DNA of 64,000 nucleotides from Apricaphanius iberus. Its lineage: Eukaryota > Chordata > Actinopteri > Cyprinodontiformes > Aphaniidae. A program made the translations under genes and the position numbers. A model generated the notes under the pieces. It ran no database searches. It had not been told where the DNA came from and worked only from the letters and a program-made list of their open reading frames with translations. Each line of letters opens with the position of its first letter. Within the stretch, counting starts at the first letter, position 1. The DNA lies in contig JAPXFQ010001709.1 in the NCBI GenBank assembly GCA_028564705.1, positions 1 through 64,000 on the forward strand, written 5' to 3'. Shown here piece by piece: positions 21,466 to 34,833 of the stretch.

Positions 21466-23496
21466 AATATATACAAAATACACATTTCAATATAATTTAT
21501 TCAAGTAATTCAATTCAAAAAAGTCTAATCCATATATACATTTATTACACAGATTTCATCACATAGATACAAGTTAATGTCTTAAGTCTGATGATTATTG
21601 CTTACAGCTAAAGAATAACCAAACTTTTTTTTTGCTGTGAAAATTGCAAATATTAGTTTATTACATAACCTAATGAGTCATAGGGGTTTGAAAATAAAAT
21701 CTCAGAGGTTTTTGTTTTATGCTAAATCTGATTTACAGATTGATTGGCTTTAAATAATGTTTTTTTTGTCTCTCACTCTTTTCTTTAAAAGAAGTTACAA
21801 ATAACGGAAAATATTCTTCAAAAACTTGCTTGTATTTCAATCGTCTTGTCTGAGAGTTAACTACTTGTTAACTATCCTCGTTAATCAAGGTGGTAGGCCC
21901 TGGGCAAGCTGAAATCTCTCTGAACTGTGGAGGCCCAACTAGTACAGTGTTGGAAAATGTTCGAGATTTTCTAAAAATAAATCTTCATAAACAGAAAATT
22001 TGTTTATTCGATAAAATTGATTTAGTGCTACATAAACCCAAAACAGTTTAGGGCTAGGGTCTCCTTTGCATTACTCCATCAGTGGGGTATAGCTTGGAAG
22101 CAATCAGCCTGAGGCTCTTCTTAGGTCCTAAGGAAGACCAGGCTGCGTTGATAGTGGGCTTCAGCATGTCTGCAGTATTGCTTCTCTAGTGTCTCTCATT
22201 TCACTCTTGAGAATACTGCCTGGATTCTTCACAGGGCTTAGGGTGGAGTACATCAAGTTTACTTATACCATTGTCAATAAATAATGTTTTGGCTCTTTTG
22301 TCCTTCCGGAAATCAGCATTGCCATAAAGCTTGCCAGCAAAGAGCGACATGGAATGCACTAAAATTTATAAGTAAATAGCTGATTTCTCACTTGATGAAA
22401 CAATGTCCACCAATGCCAGCAGATGATGCAGCTCCACAACTCATCACTGAATGCAGAACTTTAAAGCTACTTGGATTCTGTACCTCACAACTCTTGAATT
22501 TACTTTAATCTAAAATGAGAACTTTGAACTTTTTTTTACCTATCCCAGGTAGAAACTGGTGACTCCTAGGGTTTGGGAAATGTTTGATATGAGAAATGTG
22601 ATAGCACTCCATATCCTGGATACTTCGTTGTGTATTGGCTCTTGAAGCTCAGACTTTGGCCACAGTTCACCTCTTGTGAATCTCCTTGAAGCTTTGCTTC
22701 TCAATCCCTAAAGGCTGCAATTTTCCATAAATGTGCTCTTTACAAGACTCTGAACAGCTAGCCTTTTTACCAATCACCTCTTCTAGGGTGTTAATGACCG
22801 AACAATGGTCAAGTCAGCAGCTTTTCACGCGATTGTAGGCCGTAACGCCGCATTGATGTTGAGCTCATGGCATTAAAGTTTTCATAAGCTGTAAGCCGTA
22901 ATCAACAAAATTAAGAGAAACACACTCGATATCACTGTGCAATATAACCTATCTCACTTTTATAAATAAACAGCAACATTTCAATTTTCTGAATCATTGA
23001 GATGCACGTTCTTAGTCTGTGTGCTCTCTGTCTGCTAATTAGCATTACCTCCATACCCTGTTCCTCTATTGCATCTCATTAGTCCAGCTATTCTGTTTTC
23101 CATTTGTAACAAAATCCCAGAAAATATTTGCATAATTTACCTTTGGGGTAAACGTGACCCAAAAAACGAGAGAGAGATAGTGTAAATGAGTGAATTTGCA
23201 CAAAACTGGAATGAATCATCCAAGACAGCCAAAGGTGAGCTCTACCAAACTGTAATAATATGGTAGGTTCAAGGTGATAGCATGTGCTGTTCTGCCTGCA
23301 GTGATGAATTTAATGAACCTGCCTCTCACCTAATCATAAATATGTCATTCTGAGTCTGGTTGGAGCAGAAAGAAAAGGTGAATTAAAGTTAAGAAAAACA
23401 ATTGTACAAATACAAATTATATGGAATTTTGTGTAAAATGCAGTCCTAAGCCAGACAAGCTGGTGCAAAGGTTTCTGTTGTTTCTATAAGATATCA
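21466..23496. other. Intergenic, mostly unassigned
   Basis: AT-rich. Around 22735-22830 the text (gaacagctagcc ... gtcaagtcagcagc) resembles a remnant of the Tc1-like family seen at 33926-34831. Nothing else recognised. Confidence 0.35.
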
Positions 23497-23504
23497 GTAA
23501 TAGC

Positions 23505-23850
23505 TAGGGATGCACCGATACTGGTATCGGGTATTGGCCCCCGATATAGTCTAATGTACATGTATCTGTAAAACTTAACCGATACTCAAAAATGTGGAAA
23601 ACCTGCAATAAATTCACAGAACAAGATACAATTTTTCCCTTGAAATTGTATTTTTGTGGTAAATTTATATTTCAAGTCTGTTATTTTGTCTTATGTTTAG
23701 TTTGTAAAGTCTGGTGCCTTCAGTCTCTTCAAGAAAGGTGGAAGTTATACAGTTTATTAATTCAACAATAGTATAGAATCGGTATCAGGTATTGACAGAT
23801 ACACAAAATCCAGGCATCGGTACTCAAAAAGTTGGATCGGTGCACCCCTA
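23505..23850. mobile_element. hAT-type MITE (346 bp) with perfect target duplication
   Basis: Starts tagggatgcaccgatact and ends gatcggtgcacccctag-side with inverted sequence. Both flanks carry gtaatagc (23497-23504 and 23851-23858), a perfect 8-bp duplication. It is the same family as 4120-4442. No coding capacity. Confidence 0.85.
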
Positions 23851-23858
23851 GTAATAGC

Positions 23859-24879
23859 TGCATTTTCAATACTGGTGTTTTGTGCTATTTTTCATCTGGC
23901 AAACACTATTGGATTACTACATGTTTAGCAAGAAAAGCTATGTATAAATGCACGTAGTGTTTTTTTTATCCAATGTACAGTGTACATTTCTTTATACATA
24001 ATTGGCTGGAGATTATGTAACAGGCACCAATTATATATTTTTTCCGGATGTTTCTTTTTTTGCCTTGCTTTCTGCTAGGAGCAATTCTCTAATTGTCAAT
24101 TTTAACTTCATCCGCAGCAGTTATGAAGCCTTTTTTCTAAAATAATCAAGCTTTAATTGAGGCACGACTGTAGCTAAAGGAATTATATCTGCTCAGCAGG
24201 GAGAGATTCATCAAAAGATAAAATATAATTGAAATTCTTTGTCCTTTATCGCTTCATTCATGTTGACTGAATGAGTCCACAGCACACATGCAGGTAGTGG
24301 TTTGCTATGAGGCTTTTTGGTTTGGGTGGAGACACTTCCCAAATGGACCCGAATGATAGCGCCACAGCCTGGCGACAGGGAGAAATGTCAGATATCTGCA
24401 AGGCCAGCAGCGATAACATTTTTAACCATCTGCCGGACTGTGTCCGTCTCTGTGAATAAATCCTATCAGAAGCCATGAACCAGAACAGATGAGAGGCACA
24501 GATATGGTTGTCCCCGAAATCTTACTGTAAATAGCCATTACATGAGGCAGCAATATCACAGGCGCGTACAGGAGGAGCAGGCATGTTGAAGTTCAGTTGA
24601 TGGCAGCCTGTCTTACATTATTTGTGTCAGGAACACACTCAAGCATGTACAGAGATCTTAATAGAGGTGTCTGGACATGAATAGTGGTACCTGTTATATA
24701 GCTGTGTTGTCCATTATGTGCCGCGTAGGTGCTTATTGTACTATCATCAGAGCCGAAGATGAGTTGGACTAACTCTCTGTCAGGGTAGATGTAGCCACAG
24801 TTTGATATGGGATTTCAATAATCCATGGTTAAATATTTTCTGTGTTTTTGTAAATACATTCATATTCCTCAATGTTTCT
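23859..24879. other. Intergenic, one possibly conserved block
   Basis: No gene seen. The part 24240-24560 is more GC-balanced than its surroundings and free of repeat signatures, which would fit a conserved non-coding element; this is a guess that needs alignment. Confidence 0.25.
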
Positions 24880-25660
24880 ACATTCCGTCACATTGCAACC
24901 ACAGACCCAATGGGATTAATGGGATTTTATGTGATAAAGCAATACAAATTAGCACATAAATATGAAATTTAAGGATATTATATATGATTTTTAAAACATT
25001 TTTCACAAACAAAAATCTGGAAAGTGTGGTGTCCATTTTTATTTAGTCCCCCCCTGATTTGATACTTTCTAGAACCACCTTTTCTATGGTTACAGCTACA
25101 GGTATTTTTCTACTTCTCTGCCCTTGTAACTGTATAGAAACTCAAAATGTTCCCATTGTTTTTTGTAAAATATCTCAGCTTAAGTCAGATCAAATATTAA
25201 ACATCCGTGATCAGTTATTTTTCTGTCTAATAATTTTTATATTTTTAATTGGATTTAGCCATGGACTTTGACAGGACTAACACATTAATATGCTTTGATC
25301 TAAACTAGACCAATTTAGTTATGTTTAGGGTTCTTCTTCCAGTATTGCACTGTTTCTAACATCCATCTTCCCTTCAACTCTGACTAGCCTCCCTTCTCGT
25401 TTGAAGAAAAGCATCCCCACAGCATGATGCTGCTGCCATCATACTTAATAGTGGGGATCTTGTGTTCAGGGTGATATACAATGTGCATTTTCCACCACAA
25501 AGTTTTCCATATAGTCCAAAAACCGACATTTTGAGAGCACCGTCTTTTACAATCCCTAAATAGCTGGTTACAAACTTAACCCCTTTTATATATGTTATAT
25601 GGTTGAAAATTTGTTTGATTACAACCGAGATGGTACACATTTTCCACTAATGCCTACTTA
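24880..25660. repeat. Dispersed DNA-transposon-like repeat
   Basis: Contains phrases I know from a widespread fish repeat: ttctacattccgtcacattg, gggattttatgtgataaagc, tctggaaagtgtggtgtcc, and agcatccccacagcatgatg. A related tail (caggggcgtcaatgcttttg) is at 26573. The ends were not defined. No coding frame of interest. Confidence 0.45.
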
Positions 25661-25890
25661 TACATATTGTGCACATACCGAGGATCATATTACTTTTCTG
25701 CCATCTAAAAAGCATAGTTATTATCTAAAAATGTCTAATTTTTCTAATTCATATATCAAATACCTTAATTCATAGCTGCAATAAACAATCTCCATGTAAT
25801 GTATAATCTGTTTAACAGAAGAAATGCCAATAATATATTTTTTAAGATAATTGTAAATCAATTCGCGTAGTTACAATTTAAACTTTAGAC

Positions 25891-26220
25891 CACACGTGTC
25901 AAACTCAAGGCCCGGGGCCCTCCATAGCCATTTATGTGGCCCTCTAAACTCTAGAGGACCCTATAGATAGAAAAATTACGTTCTATTTTTGTGCAACCCA
26001 ATACGGTTTTATCAGTAAAATAAAATCTGTATTTATTTGAACAGTCCTAAATCACATCATTATGTAAAGATGTTCAGTATTATCAAATTTTGGGACGTAC
26101 TTTTGGAATGCGGAGGCTGATTTTGTTATAGTTTTATTAATACGTTCTGCCACAATCGACCATTTAAGTATATTCATCAGCTTGATGTGGCCCAAAATGA
26201 AAATGAGTTTGACATCGCTG
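25891..26220. mobile_element. hAT-type MITE (330 bp)
   Basis: Left end cacacgtgtcaaactcaagg, right end reversed cagcgatgtcaaactcattt. The flanks ctttagac and ctgtagat agree at 6 of 8 bases, an aged target duplication. The tgtcaaactca termini are typical of a common vertebrate hAT MITE group. Confidence 0.6.
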
Positions 26221-26230
26221 CTGTAGATAA

Positions 26231-27600
26231 AGACTAATTTTCTCATTGTTTCATAAAGGCCAGATATTCTATGACTTTGTTTTACAGACAGAACCTGAGC
26301 TGTAGATGGCAGCTCCTCCAGAGTAACCATGGAAATCTTGATGTAAAAAAATACAAACGGTCTAGAAGGATGGCTCTTGTGCCATACTCTTCCTGTTGTT
26401 TAAAAAATAAATCTTTGTAATCTTCAGAGTTTGGAATATTGATTTATAACCGAACCCATACATTTTCTTTAGAGGTGGCAGTGAGTTTTTTCAAAATTAA
26501 TTTCTAAAAATGTTCTGTATTTCTTTGTTACATAAAATCCCTGTGGAAGATAGAGACATTTGTGAAAATGTTCCAGGGGCGTCAATGCTTTTGCAAATCA
26601 GTTACACCCACAGTCAGTGATAAAACACGTCTTTTTTATTTCGCTTTTACTTTTCCAGTTACGATTTATCAAATATTCCGCTCTGCCGAATTACGAGCTT
26701 CTCTCACCTTCTGTTACAGTTACTCTATTTTAGCTTTCTCTGTCATTCAGTGTGAAGAGTTCTCTATAGTTTCTATTACTATGTCTCTGGATGTGCCCTT
26801 GCCACCTTCTCTGATATATACAGTAATTAAAACTTTGAGGAGTAGTATGACCTTGAATGCTATTCACAGAGTGAAATGTACAGAATCTTACAGAAAAAAA
26901 AACAAGTATATGATTCATACATCTCTACTGGCCATGGAGTAAATGTCTGAAATTGACCTTTTTGGTGTTAGAGAGAGTTCGTGCCAAAGCCAGCGCGAAT
27001 GTAGCTCTAAAAGCACCAGCAGTGGCAATGGGAAAGTGTCTTTACTAGCTGCTTTCTTTATCATGTTGGGAAATCAAAACTTTTGTTTCACTTACATTAT
27101 GGTGTGTTCTGTAAAAATACTATTGAGATTATCTAGGTTGTATCACAGCTTTAAGTAAGCACCAAATAAAAAAAAATACAAATAAAAAAATCTGTTTTTA
27201 GATTTATGTCCTGTAGCTGTATAGTGTGCACATAAGTAGAAGGAAGCATGGGGATGTAAAACCATTGCTTTCTCAAAGTTTTTTATTTTTATTTTTTGAA
27301 CATAAGTTAATTTGTGAAGGGCTATTAAGTGCACTCCAAACGATGCACCGTTCAGTATAAACTATTTGTACCTGTCGTATCCTCTGCTTGTTCTTGCATG
27401 GAGGAGGGTTTGTTATCACTACCTTCTATTTCAAACTCGCTAACTGACAGCAGAGTTAGCCATGTAAGCTTTTAACATGAATTCTCTCTCAGCAAGTGTG
27501 GGCTTCTTAAAAATGATAGTTGAGGGTATTTGAACTCATCTTTCAAAAGGTTACACGGTCTTTACACCTTACCTACAGTGAATCATTTCTTGCTGTCTTC
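26231..27600. other. Intergenic, nothing supported
   Basis: A 126-codon plus-strand frame (26562-26942) begins in the tail of a dispersed repeat and has no recognisable domain. Otherwise AT-rich sequence. Confidence 0.3.
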
Positions 27601-27613
27601 ATCTAGTATAAAT

Positions 27614-27895
27614 TCAAATTAGTTGATTGCAAGGGCTAAAGCTAACAGCTAATCCAGTCTGAAACAATATCTCAGAGGTGAGTAAGAATGTTCCTTTGTC
27701 ACCTTTAAAAAGTGGCCACAATGGGGGGGGGGGCTTCTCTAGCTCCTCTCTGAGCCCTTGGTATTTCTCAAGTTTCTCATGTTCCCTCTTCTTGAGGTTA
27801 ACATAAATTTGTATTGCCACATCCAACACAAAGGCTTTATTCTGCTCTTTATCAACCACTACAATGTCTGGTTTGTTCACCTTTACCATCTTGTC
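27614..27895 (-). pseudogene. Non-LTR retrotransposon ORF2 C-terminal fragment
   Basis: The minus-strand frame reads KPDIVVVDKEQNKAFVLDVA, then KKREHEKLEKYQGLREELEK. This matches the region downstream of the reverse transcriptase in a common fish LINE group (the DVAIP...KEHEKLEKYQGLKEELEK stretch). No reverse transcriptase core is present, so this is a 5'-truncated, dead copy. Confidence 0.6.
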
Positions 27896-28247
27896 CGTCT
27901 GTATCTATTAGGGATTTTTACAAAGGTACCTCCTAGTTACGTTTGGCTGTAATTGAGCAGTAACTCAAACCGCTGTAGTGGTGCAAACAAAACATGTCTT
28001 TTACGTCATGGTTTTCAATGGCTCTCCAGACATTCGATGGAGTTATTACAAAATTCTTCTGCCACTCTGGTGATTACTTAGAAATATAGAGTGAATGCAA
28101 TCCCATGACAACGGAAGGCAGCACTGCGCACGCACCAGCAACATTAATAGTAAAGCTTATTAATGAATTTAGTCTTAACAATGTATTTCAGTTTTATACA
28201 TTTCAATACTAAAGGCAAAATATCGGATCAGGAATCAAAATTGGATT

Positions 28248-28297
<50 letters not shown>

Positions 28298-29776
28298 ACA
28301 CACACAAGTGTTTCACACTAGATGGTCGGTGGTGCACATCCTCTCTTTTTTCCTTGTAAAAGTTCATTAGTTATCATCTGTCCAATGCAAAGATCAAAAT
28401 TCATAAAAATTAAAAATCATGTTTCATGTTTACATGAATGACATTTGCTGTTTTTGAAATTGGAGAAGGTAGATACCTGCATTGATTCTGCCATTTCTGA
28501 ACTATTATTTTGAGCGTCTGGGACCAGGTACTGGCATTTGGATTAGTCCACAATGAAGACATGACAAGTGTTTTCTACTGCAGGCCAGATATAAAATGGC
28601 TTATGACTCTTGTACAGATCCTCACATCAAAGACCCTGATCTATCGCTGTAATTATTTCCTCACATTTGATACCAGCTGGTACAATTTTGTAGCTTTTAA
28701 AACAACATTCAACGTCAGCATTACCCTGAAATCGCTAAAGTTAAGGCCAGTGCCTCCAAGGTGTTTGTTTTCAGTGCTGTACAGCTGTGGGTATGTACGT
28801 TTTATTGTGCTGTTACTTTGATCTATGTGCCTTGACACTTCATACTAACTAAAACCATGTGATGACGCCATTGCCGAGTGTTTTACCCCAAACCCAACCA
28901 ACCAAAGGCCTTTGTACTCTATAAGCAGGTTGGTGATATCACTATAAAAGAGAACAGTTGAATATCTCTGTTTCTAATATGTACCCAGATTACATTGCTT
29001 GTTTGTTGAAAGCAGATGTTTATTTGTGGCTCTTTTTATTGTCCCATACAGTATATTATAATGTGATCAATGATTGTAATAGACAGGGTCAATGTTCTTG
29101 TCTCTGCAATTAAAATGCACCCCATGGTCCAGCTAGTGTGTTTGTCCATCACTGAGTGAGTGTATGTTCACTATGTGGATGAATCTTATTTTTTTGCGAT
29201 TACTTTAGCTTTTCTTAGAATGTTTCAGGAACTGCAACTTGAATGGGCCCTCTGGGAATAACAGTCTCTAGGGGGATTTTAAGTTTCCTCTTGATCCCTG
29301 TACACACACAACACAAAAAACATTATGCAGATAATCCCCGATGTGGGACTAAGTGAAGACCAGCATTCCTCCAGGGACTCCAAAAGGTTGAAATAATCTA
29401 AAGAAAAAGCTACCAGTGGAATGCAGAGAAAACACTGAACTCAATGAACTTTGTTCACAGAGGCTTGTTGTATATTCAAAATGCTGCAGGAGATTTTCTT
29501 CTTTGTAAAACACAAATGTTTTAGGCTTATAAAGCAGTGAAGTGGTGGCTGAAAAAAAGCAAGTACTAGCTTGTTAGTCTGTGCCTCTGAGAGGGTTGAT
29601 TTACTTTTGCATCAAGTGTTTGGATATAAAACTTATTTCTTCTACTAGCAAGAATGTTATAGGTATGGAATAGGTCGCCTTAAAAAATCCAAAGTTATCT
29701 GAATAATTTATTTCACAACCTGAAATAGTAGGTATTTTTTGGACTGGACCCCTTTTAGATAAAACAAAAACAGGAC
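27896..29776. other. Intergenic with a long (TA)n microsatellite
   Basis: A TA repeat spans about 28248-28290 and continues as a short CA repeat. No gene recognised; frames near 28510-28840 have no known domain. Confidence 0.4.
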
Positions 29777-29778
29777 TA

Positions 29779-31294
<1,516 letters not shown>

Positions 31295-31296
31295 TA

Positions 31297-32083
31297 TTAT
31301 CTACAAACTACGTGGTCTAATAATGCACACTATTATTTCAAAAGGTTGTAATAATTGTAGAAGTTCAAAGTGAAAACATATATCGAGCGATAAACCCTCA
31401 TTTGTAAGATTTAACCATACCAAAACATTCTTTATTTATACAGCACTTTTAAAAGTTGTACGTTTTTAACTTGATAGATAATAGTAGAGGTGTAATGAGT
31501 CATGTCTTCAGATATCAAACAATGTACAGAACCAACATGGCTGCATCTGATATTTTCAGTACAAATACATGTACTGTTACAACCCTTGATATTAGATTTC
31601 TTCTTTTTTTGCTGAATATTCAGGCTGATTGGTTATTGTCTACCCCACATAACATACTGACTACTCAATTGTCCCCAGACAGTCTTCCTTTAATAAAAGT
31701 GTTAGCAATCTTTTAATATAGTATATAGGTAGACTCTCCAGTGAGTGTTTTAATCTGATAAAATATATTACTATCTACAGAGAATTCCATAATTATTCTC
31801 ATCTCTGGCATATTTAAATTTCAAAGTAACATTTTAATTTAACCAGGCTTCTTTTTCTGACTAAAAGTAATATTAACATTTTGGAGTGACCTATGCAGTC
31901 ATTCTCACCTTAAATCTGAGCCAAAGATTAGGGCAATGGCAAATATGAAGAGATCAATATGAAAAAATTTGGAGCTCATCAGTATTTTAGTACATTACAC
32001 TTATTTTTTTCTTTAATTGTTTTGTCATGTTTTCAAGACATAATGGTCTCTTAAAATTCAGCTATAAATTTCTTGTATGAATG
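31297..32083. other. Intergenic, nothing recognised
   Basis: AT-rich sequence without coding or repeat signatures that I can name. Confidence 0.4.
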
Positions 32084-32337
32084 AAAATAATGGTAAATGG
32101 ACTGAACTTATATAGCCCTCTTCTAGTCATACTGACCACTCAAAGAGCTTTACATTGAAGCCACATTCACCCATTCACACTCACATACCGATAGCCAACA
32201 TGTCTCGGTAGGACGATGTATAATTTGTGGGGTTAAGTGCCTTGCCCAGAGGTACATCAACATGTGATTGGAGGAAGCTGGAATCGAACCTACGACCCTC
32301 CAATTGCAAGCCAACTATTCTACCACTGAGCCCCAGT
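32084..32337 (+). repeat. SINE-like dispersed repeat
   Basis: The sequence runs from ggtaaatggactgaacttat through cactcaaagagctttacatt to tctaccactgagcc. I recognise this arrangement as a very common short repeat of fish genomes. Its class (SINE or other) is not certain from sequence alone. Confidence 0.55.
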
Positions 32338-33925
32338 CACAGATTTGCTAGTCCCGCAAGAAAGAGAACCACCATTTTTTTTGTGTGTTTGTGAATCTCA
32401 TGAGAATTCACATGCTTACTTCTCACCCACAAGTTGAACCTGATCATGAATGTAAAGAAACATAAAATGCAGGTATCCTTTTGTTCCATGTGAATTTATT
32501 CAAAGGTAATCTGACTCGCAAAGGTGGGCAATGGTTGCTGCAACACCTTCCACACTTCAGTGAACCTTCCTGCGACAGCATTCCCTCATATCACTTCTCA
32601 TTTTCTCTCCCGCCCGAGTCGCCTCCGTATGACTCACGACTCTGAGTGCCGTGCCAATCAGCACTGCTGAGGATTCACTTCCTCTGTGAAAACATTGTAT
32701 TCTGTAATGAGCGTCGTACATGGGGAGTGCTGTTGTTGTTACAGGCAGGCGAGACGATAGTGGGATTAAAATGCATTGAGAGGAAAACTAATTTTCTAGA
32801 CCAACTCCAGCCGGCTATATAGGAGCTATATGAGAATCCCCATTTTGAATGTCAATATAAAAATGTCAGCTAACACAACTCCCGTTCCTGAGTTACGTTA
32901 TTTCAGGTTAGAGCCAGTTCCGAAGCTTCCAAGAGATATGGTTAAGCTTCTGTTCATGACCTTTTCAGAAACCAAATAGAAAAAAGATAAATAAAAGGTC
33001 CCCTAAAAAGATCTGTTGAAATGGGCTCGTGTTGCATAATGTACCATTCTTTCAAGCTCTGCTGCACAGACATACTCGACATAATGGAAAAAAATATGAG
33101 ACAGTTTAAACCTGAAGGTCTTGAAATTCATTTTAAAAAAAATCCCTCCCAGACAAGGTTTGTCTGTCATATTTTTTAGACTATGAGGACTTGGTTACAT
33201 ATTGCATCAAAAACAGAGGCTAATTACATTCCTCATTTTTGGGGAAATACATTTGTTTGGCTTTGTAACTGCTAGCAAAGGACTTCACCATCTGTCAATT
33301 AGCCACATAACTAGCCAAGGAGAAAAATCGAAGTTTCACATTCAGCCTTCATAAAGTCTTTGAAACGATTCATTAAAACACTGATTTATTCATTAGGCTC
33401 TCAATGGGCATCTTTTTGTTTTACACAGACATGACTTCCGAGTTAGCAAGAGAAAAGTTAGCATAACTTATTGAGGGATTTGGATTCCTTTATTCCGTGA
33501 AATACTTTGTCGCAGAATTTTTCTTCACCTATTCATAGCTAACACTGCTGTAGCTAACAAGTCCTCTCACTTTCTGGTTATATATTATTCTATCAATTTC
33601 TGTAACACTGTGTGCCAGGCAGCCTTGTTTCTGACAAGGCAAATTTACTTGTATAACACATTTTCAGCAACACGTTCCATATGTGGGAAAGTATTTTAAC
33701 ATGTGAAACACTTTTCTCACGTGTTTCACATATACAGACTATATTCTGGAAGATGTAGAACATTTGTCCATCCTTTTTATAAGTGGAAGGTATATAAACT
33801 AGTAATATGTAAAACACAAATGCTTCACATGTGGCAAAATTAAGATTTTTACAGGTGAGTAATCTGTGGTAAAGTTTTTCAATTCAATTTGTTTGAATGG
33901 GGAAGGTTTGTTAGTAGGCTATATA
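32338..33925. other. Intergenic, nothing supported
   Basis: No gene, RNA or clear repeat seen. Several forms of a short motif with acatgtg/cacatgtg occur between 33660 and 33835. Confidence 0.35.
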
Positions 33926-34831
33926 CAGGTGCGTGCCAGTTTCCAACACCGGCAGATGACATGGCACCCCACACCATCACTGACGGTGGAAACTTTACAC
34001 TGGACCTCATGCAACGTGGATTCTGTGCTTCTCCGCTCTTCCTCCAGACTCTGGGTCCAAAAATTGCTTTCATCAGAAAACATAACTTTGGACCACTCAG
34101 CAGCAGTCCAGTCCTTTTTGTCCTTGGCCCAGGCGAGACGCTTCTTACGCTGTTTCTTGTTCAAGAGTGGCTTGACACACGGAATGCGACAGCTGAATCC
34201 CATGTCTTTCATGAGTCTCTTCGTGGTGGTTCTTGAAGCGCTGACTCCAGCTGCAGTCCACTCTTTGTGGATCTCCCCCACATTTTTGAATGGGTTTGTC
34301 GTCACAATTCTCTGCAGGGTGCGGTTATCCCTAGAGCTTGTACACTTTTTTCTACCACATTTTTTCCGTCCCTTCGCCTGTCTGTTAATGTGCTTGGACA
34401 CAGAGCTCTGCGAACAGCCAGCTTCTTTAGCAATCACCTTTTGTGTCTTGCCCTCCTTGTACAAGGTGTCAATGGTCTCTTTTGGACAGCTGTTAAGTCA
34501 GAAGTCTTCCCCATGATTGTGGAGCCTTCAGAACAAGACTGAGGGACCTTTTAAAGGCCTTTGCAGGTGTTTTGAGTTAATCAGCTGATTAGAGTGGCAC
34601 CAGGTGTCTTCTATATTGAGCCTTTTCAGAATATTCTAATTTTCTGAGATACTGAATTTGGTGTTTTCATTAGCTGTCAGTTGTAATAATAAAAATGAAA
34701 ATTAATAAACACTTGAAATATATCACTATGTGTGGAAGGAAAGTATACAGTATACAAGTTTCACGTTTTGAATGGAATTACTGAAATAATTCAACTTTTT
34801 GATGATATTCTAATTTACTGGCCAGCACCTG
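33926..34831 (-). mobile_element. Tc1-like transposon with partial transposase
   Basis: A short left end caggtgcgtgcc and right end ggccagcacctg are each flanked by TA. On the minus strand, 34464-33919 encodes MYKEGKTQKVIAKEAGCSQS (helix-turn-helix, residues 1-35), GRKKCGRKK linker, and WSKVMFSDESNFW containing the second catalytic Asp. It then shifts out of frame; a parallel frame (34073-33879) continues PPSVMVWGAMSS. The left part directly joins the end of the coding region to the terminal repeat, so the left subterminal region appears deleted. Confidence 0.75.
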
Positions 34832-34833
34832 TA

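Noticed and set aside
26562..26942. 126-codon frame on the plus strand
   Set aside because: It begins in the tail of a dispersed repeat, has no recognised domain, and its composition is that of AT-rich intergenic DNA.
34267..34542. Plus-strand frames over the Tc1 element (also 33866-34516)
   Set aside because: Antisense shadows of the transposase coding strand.
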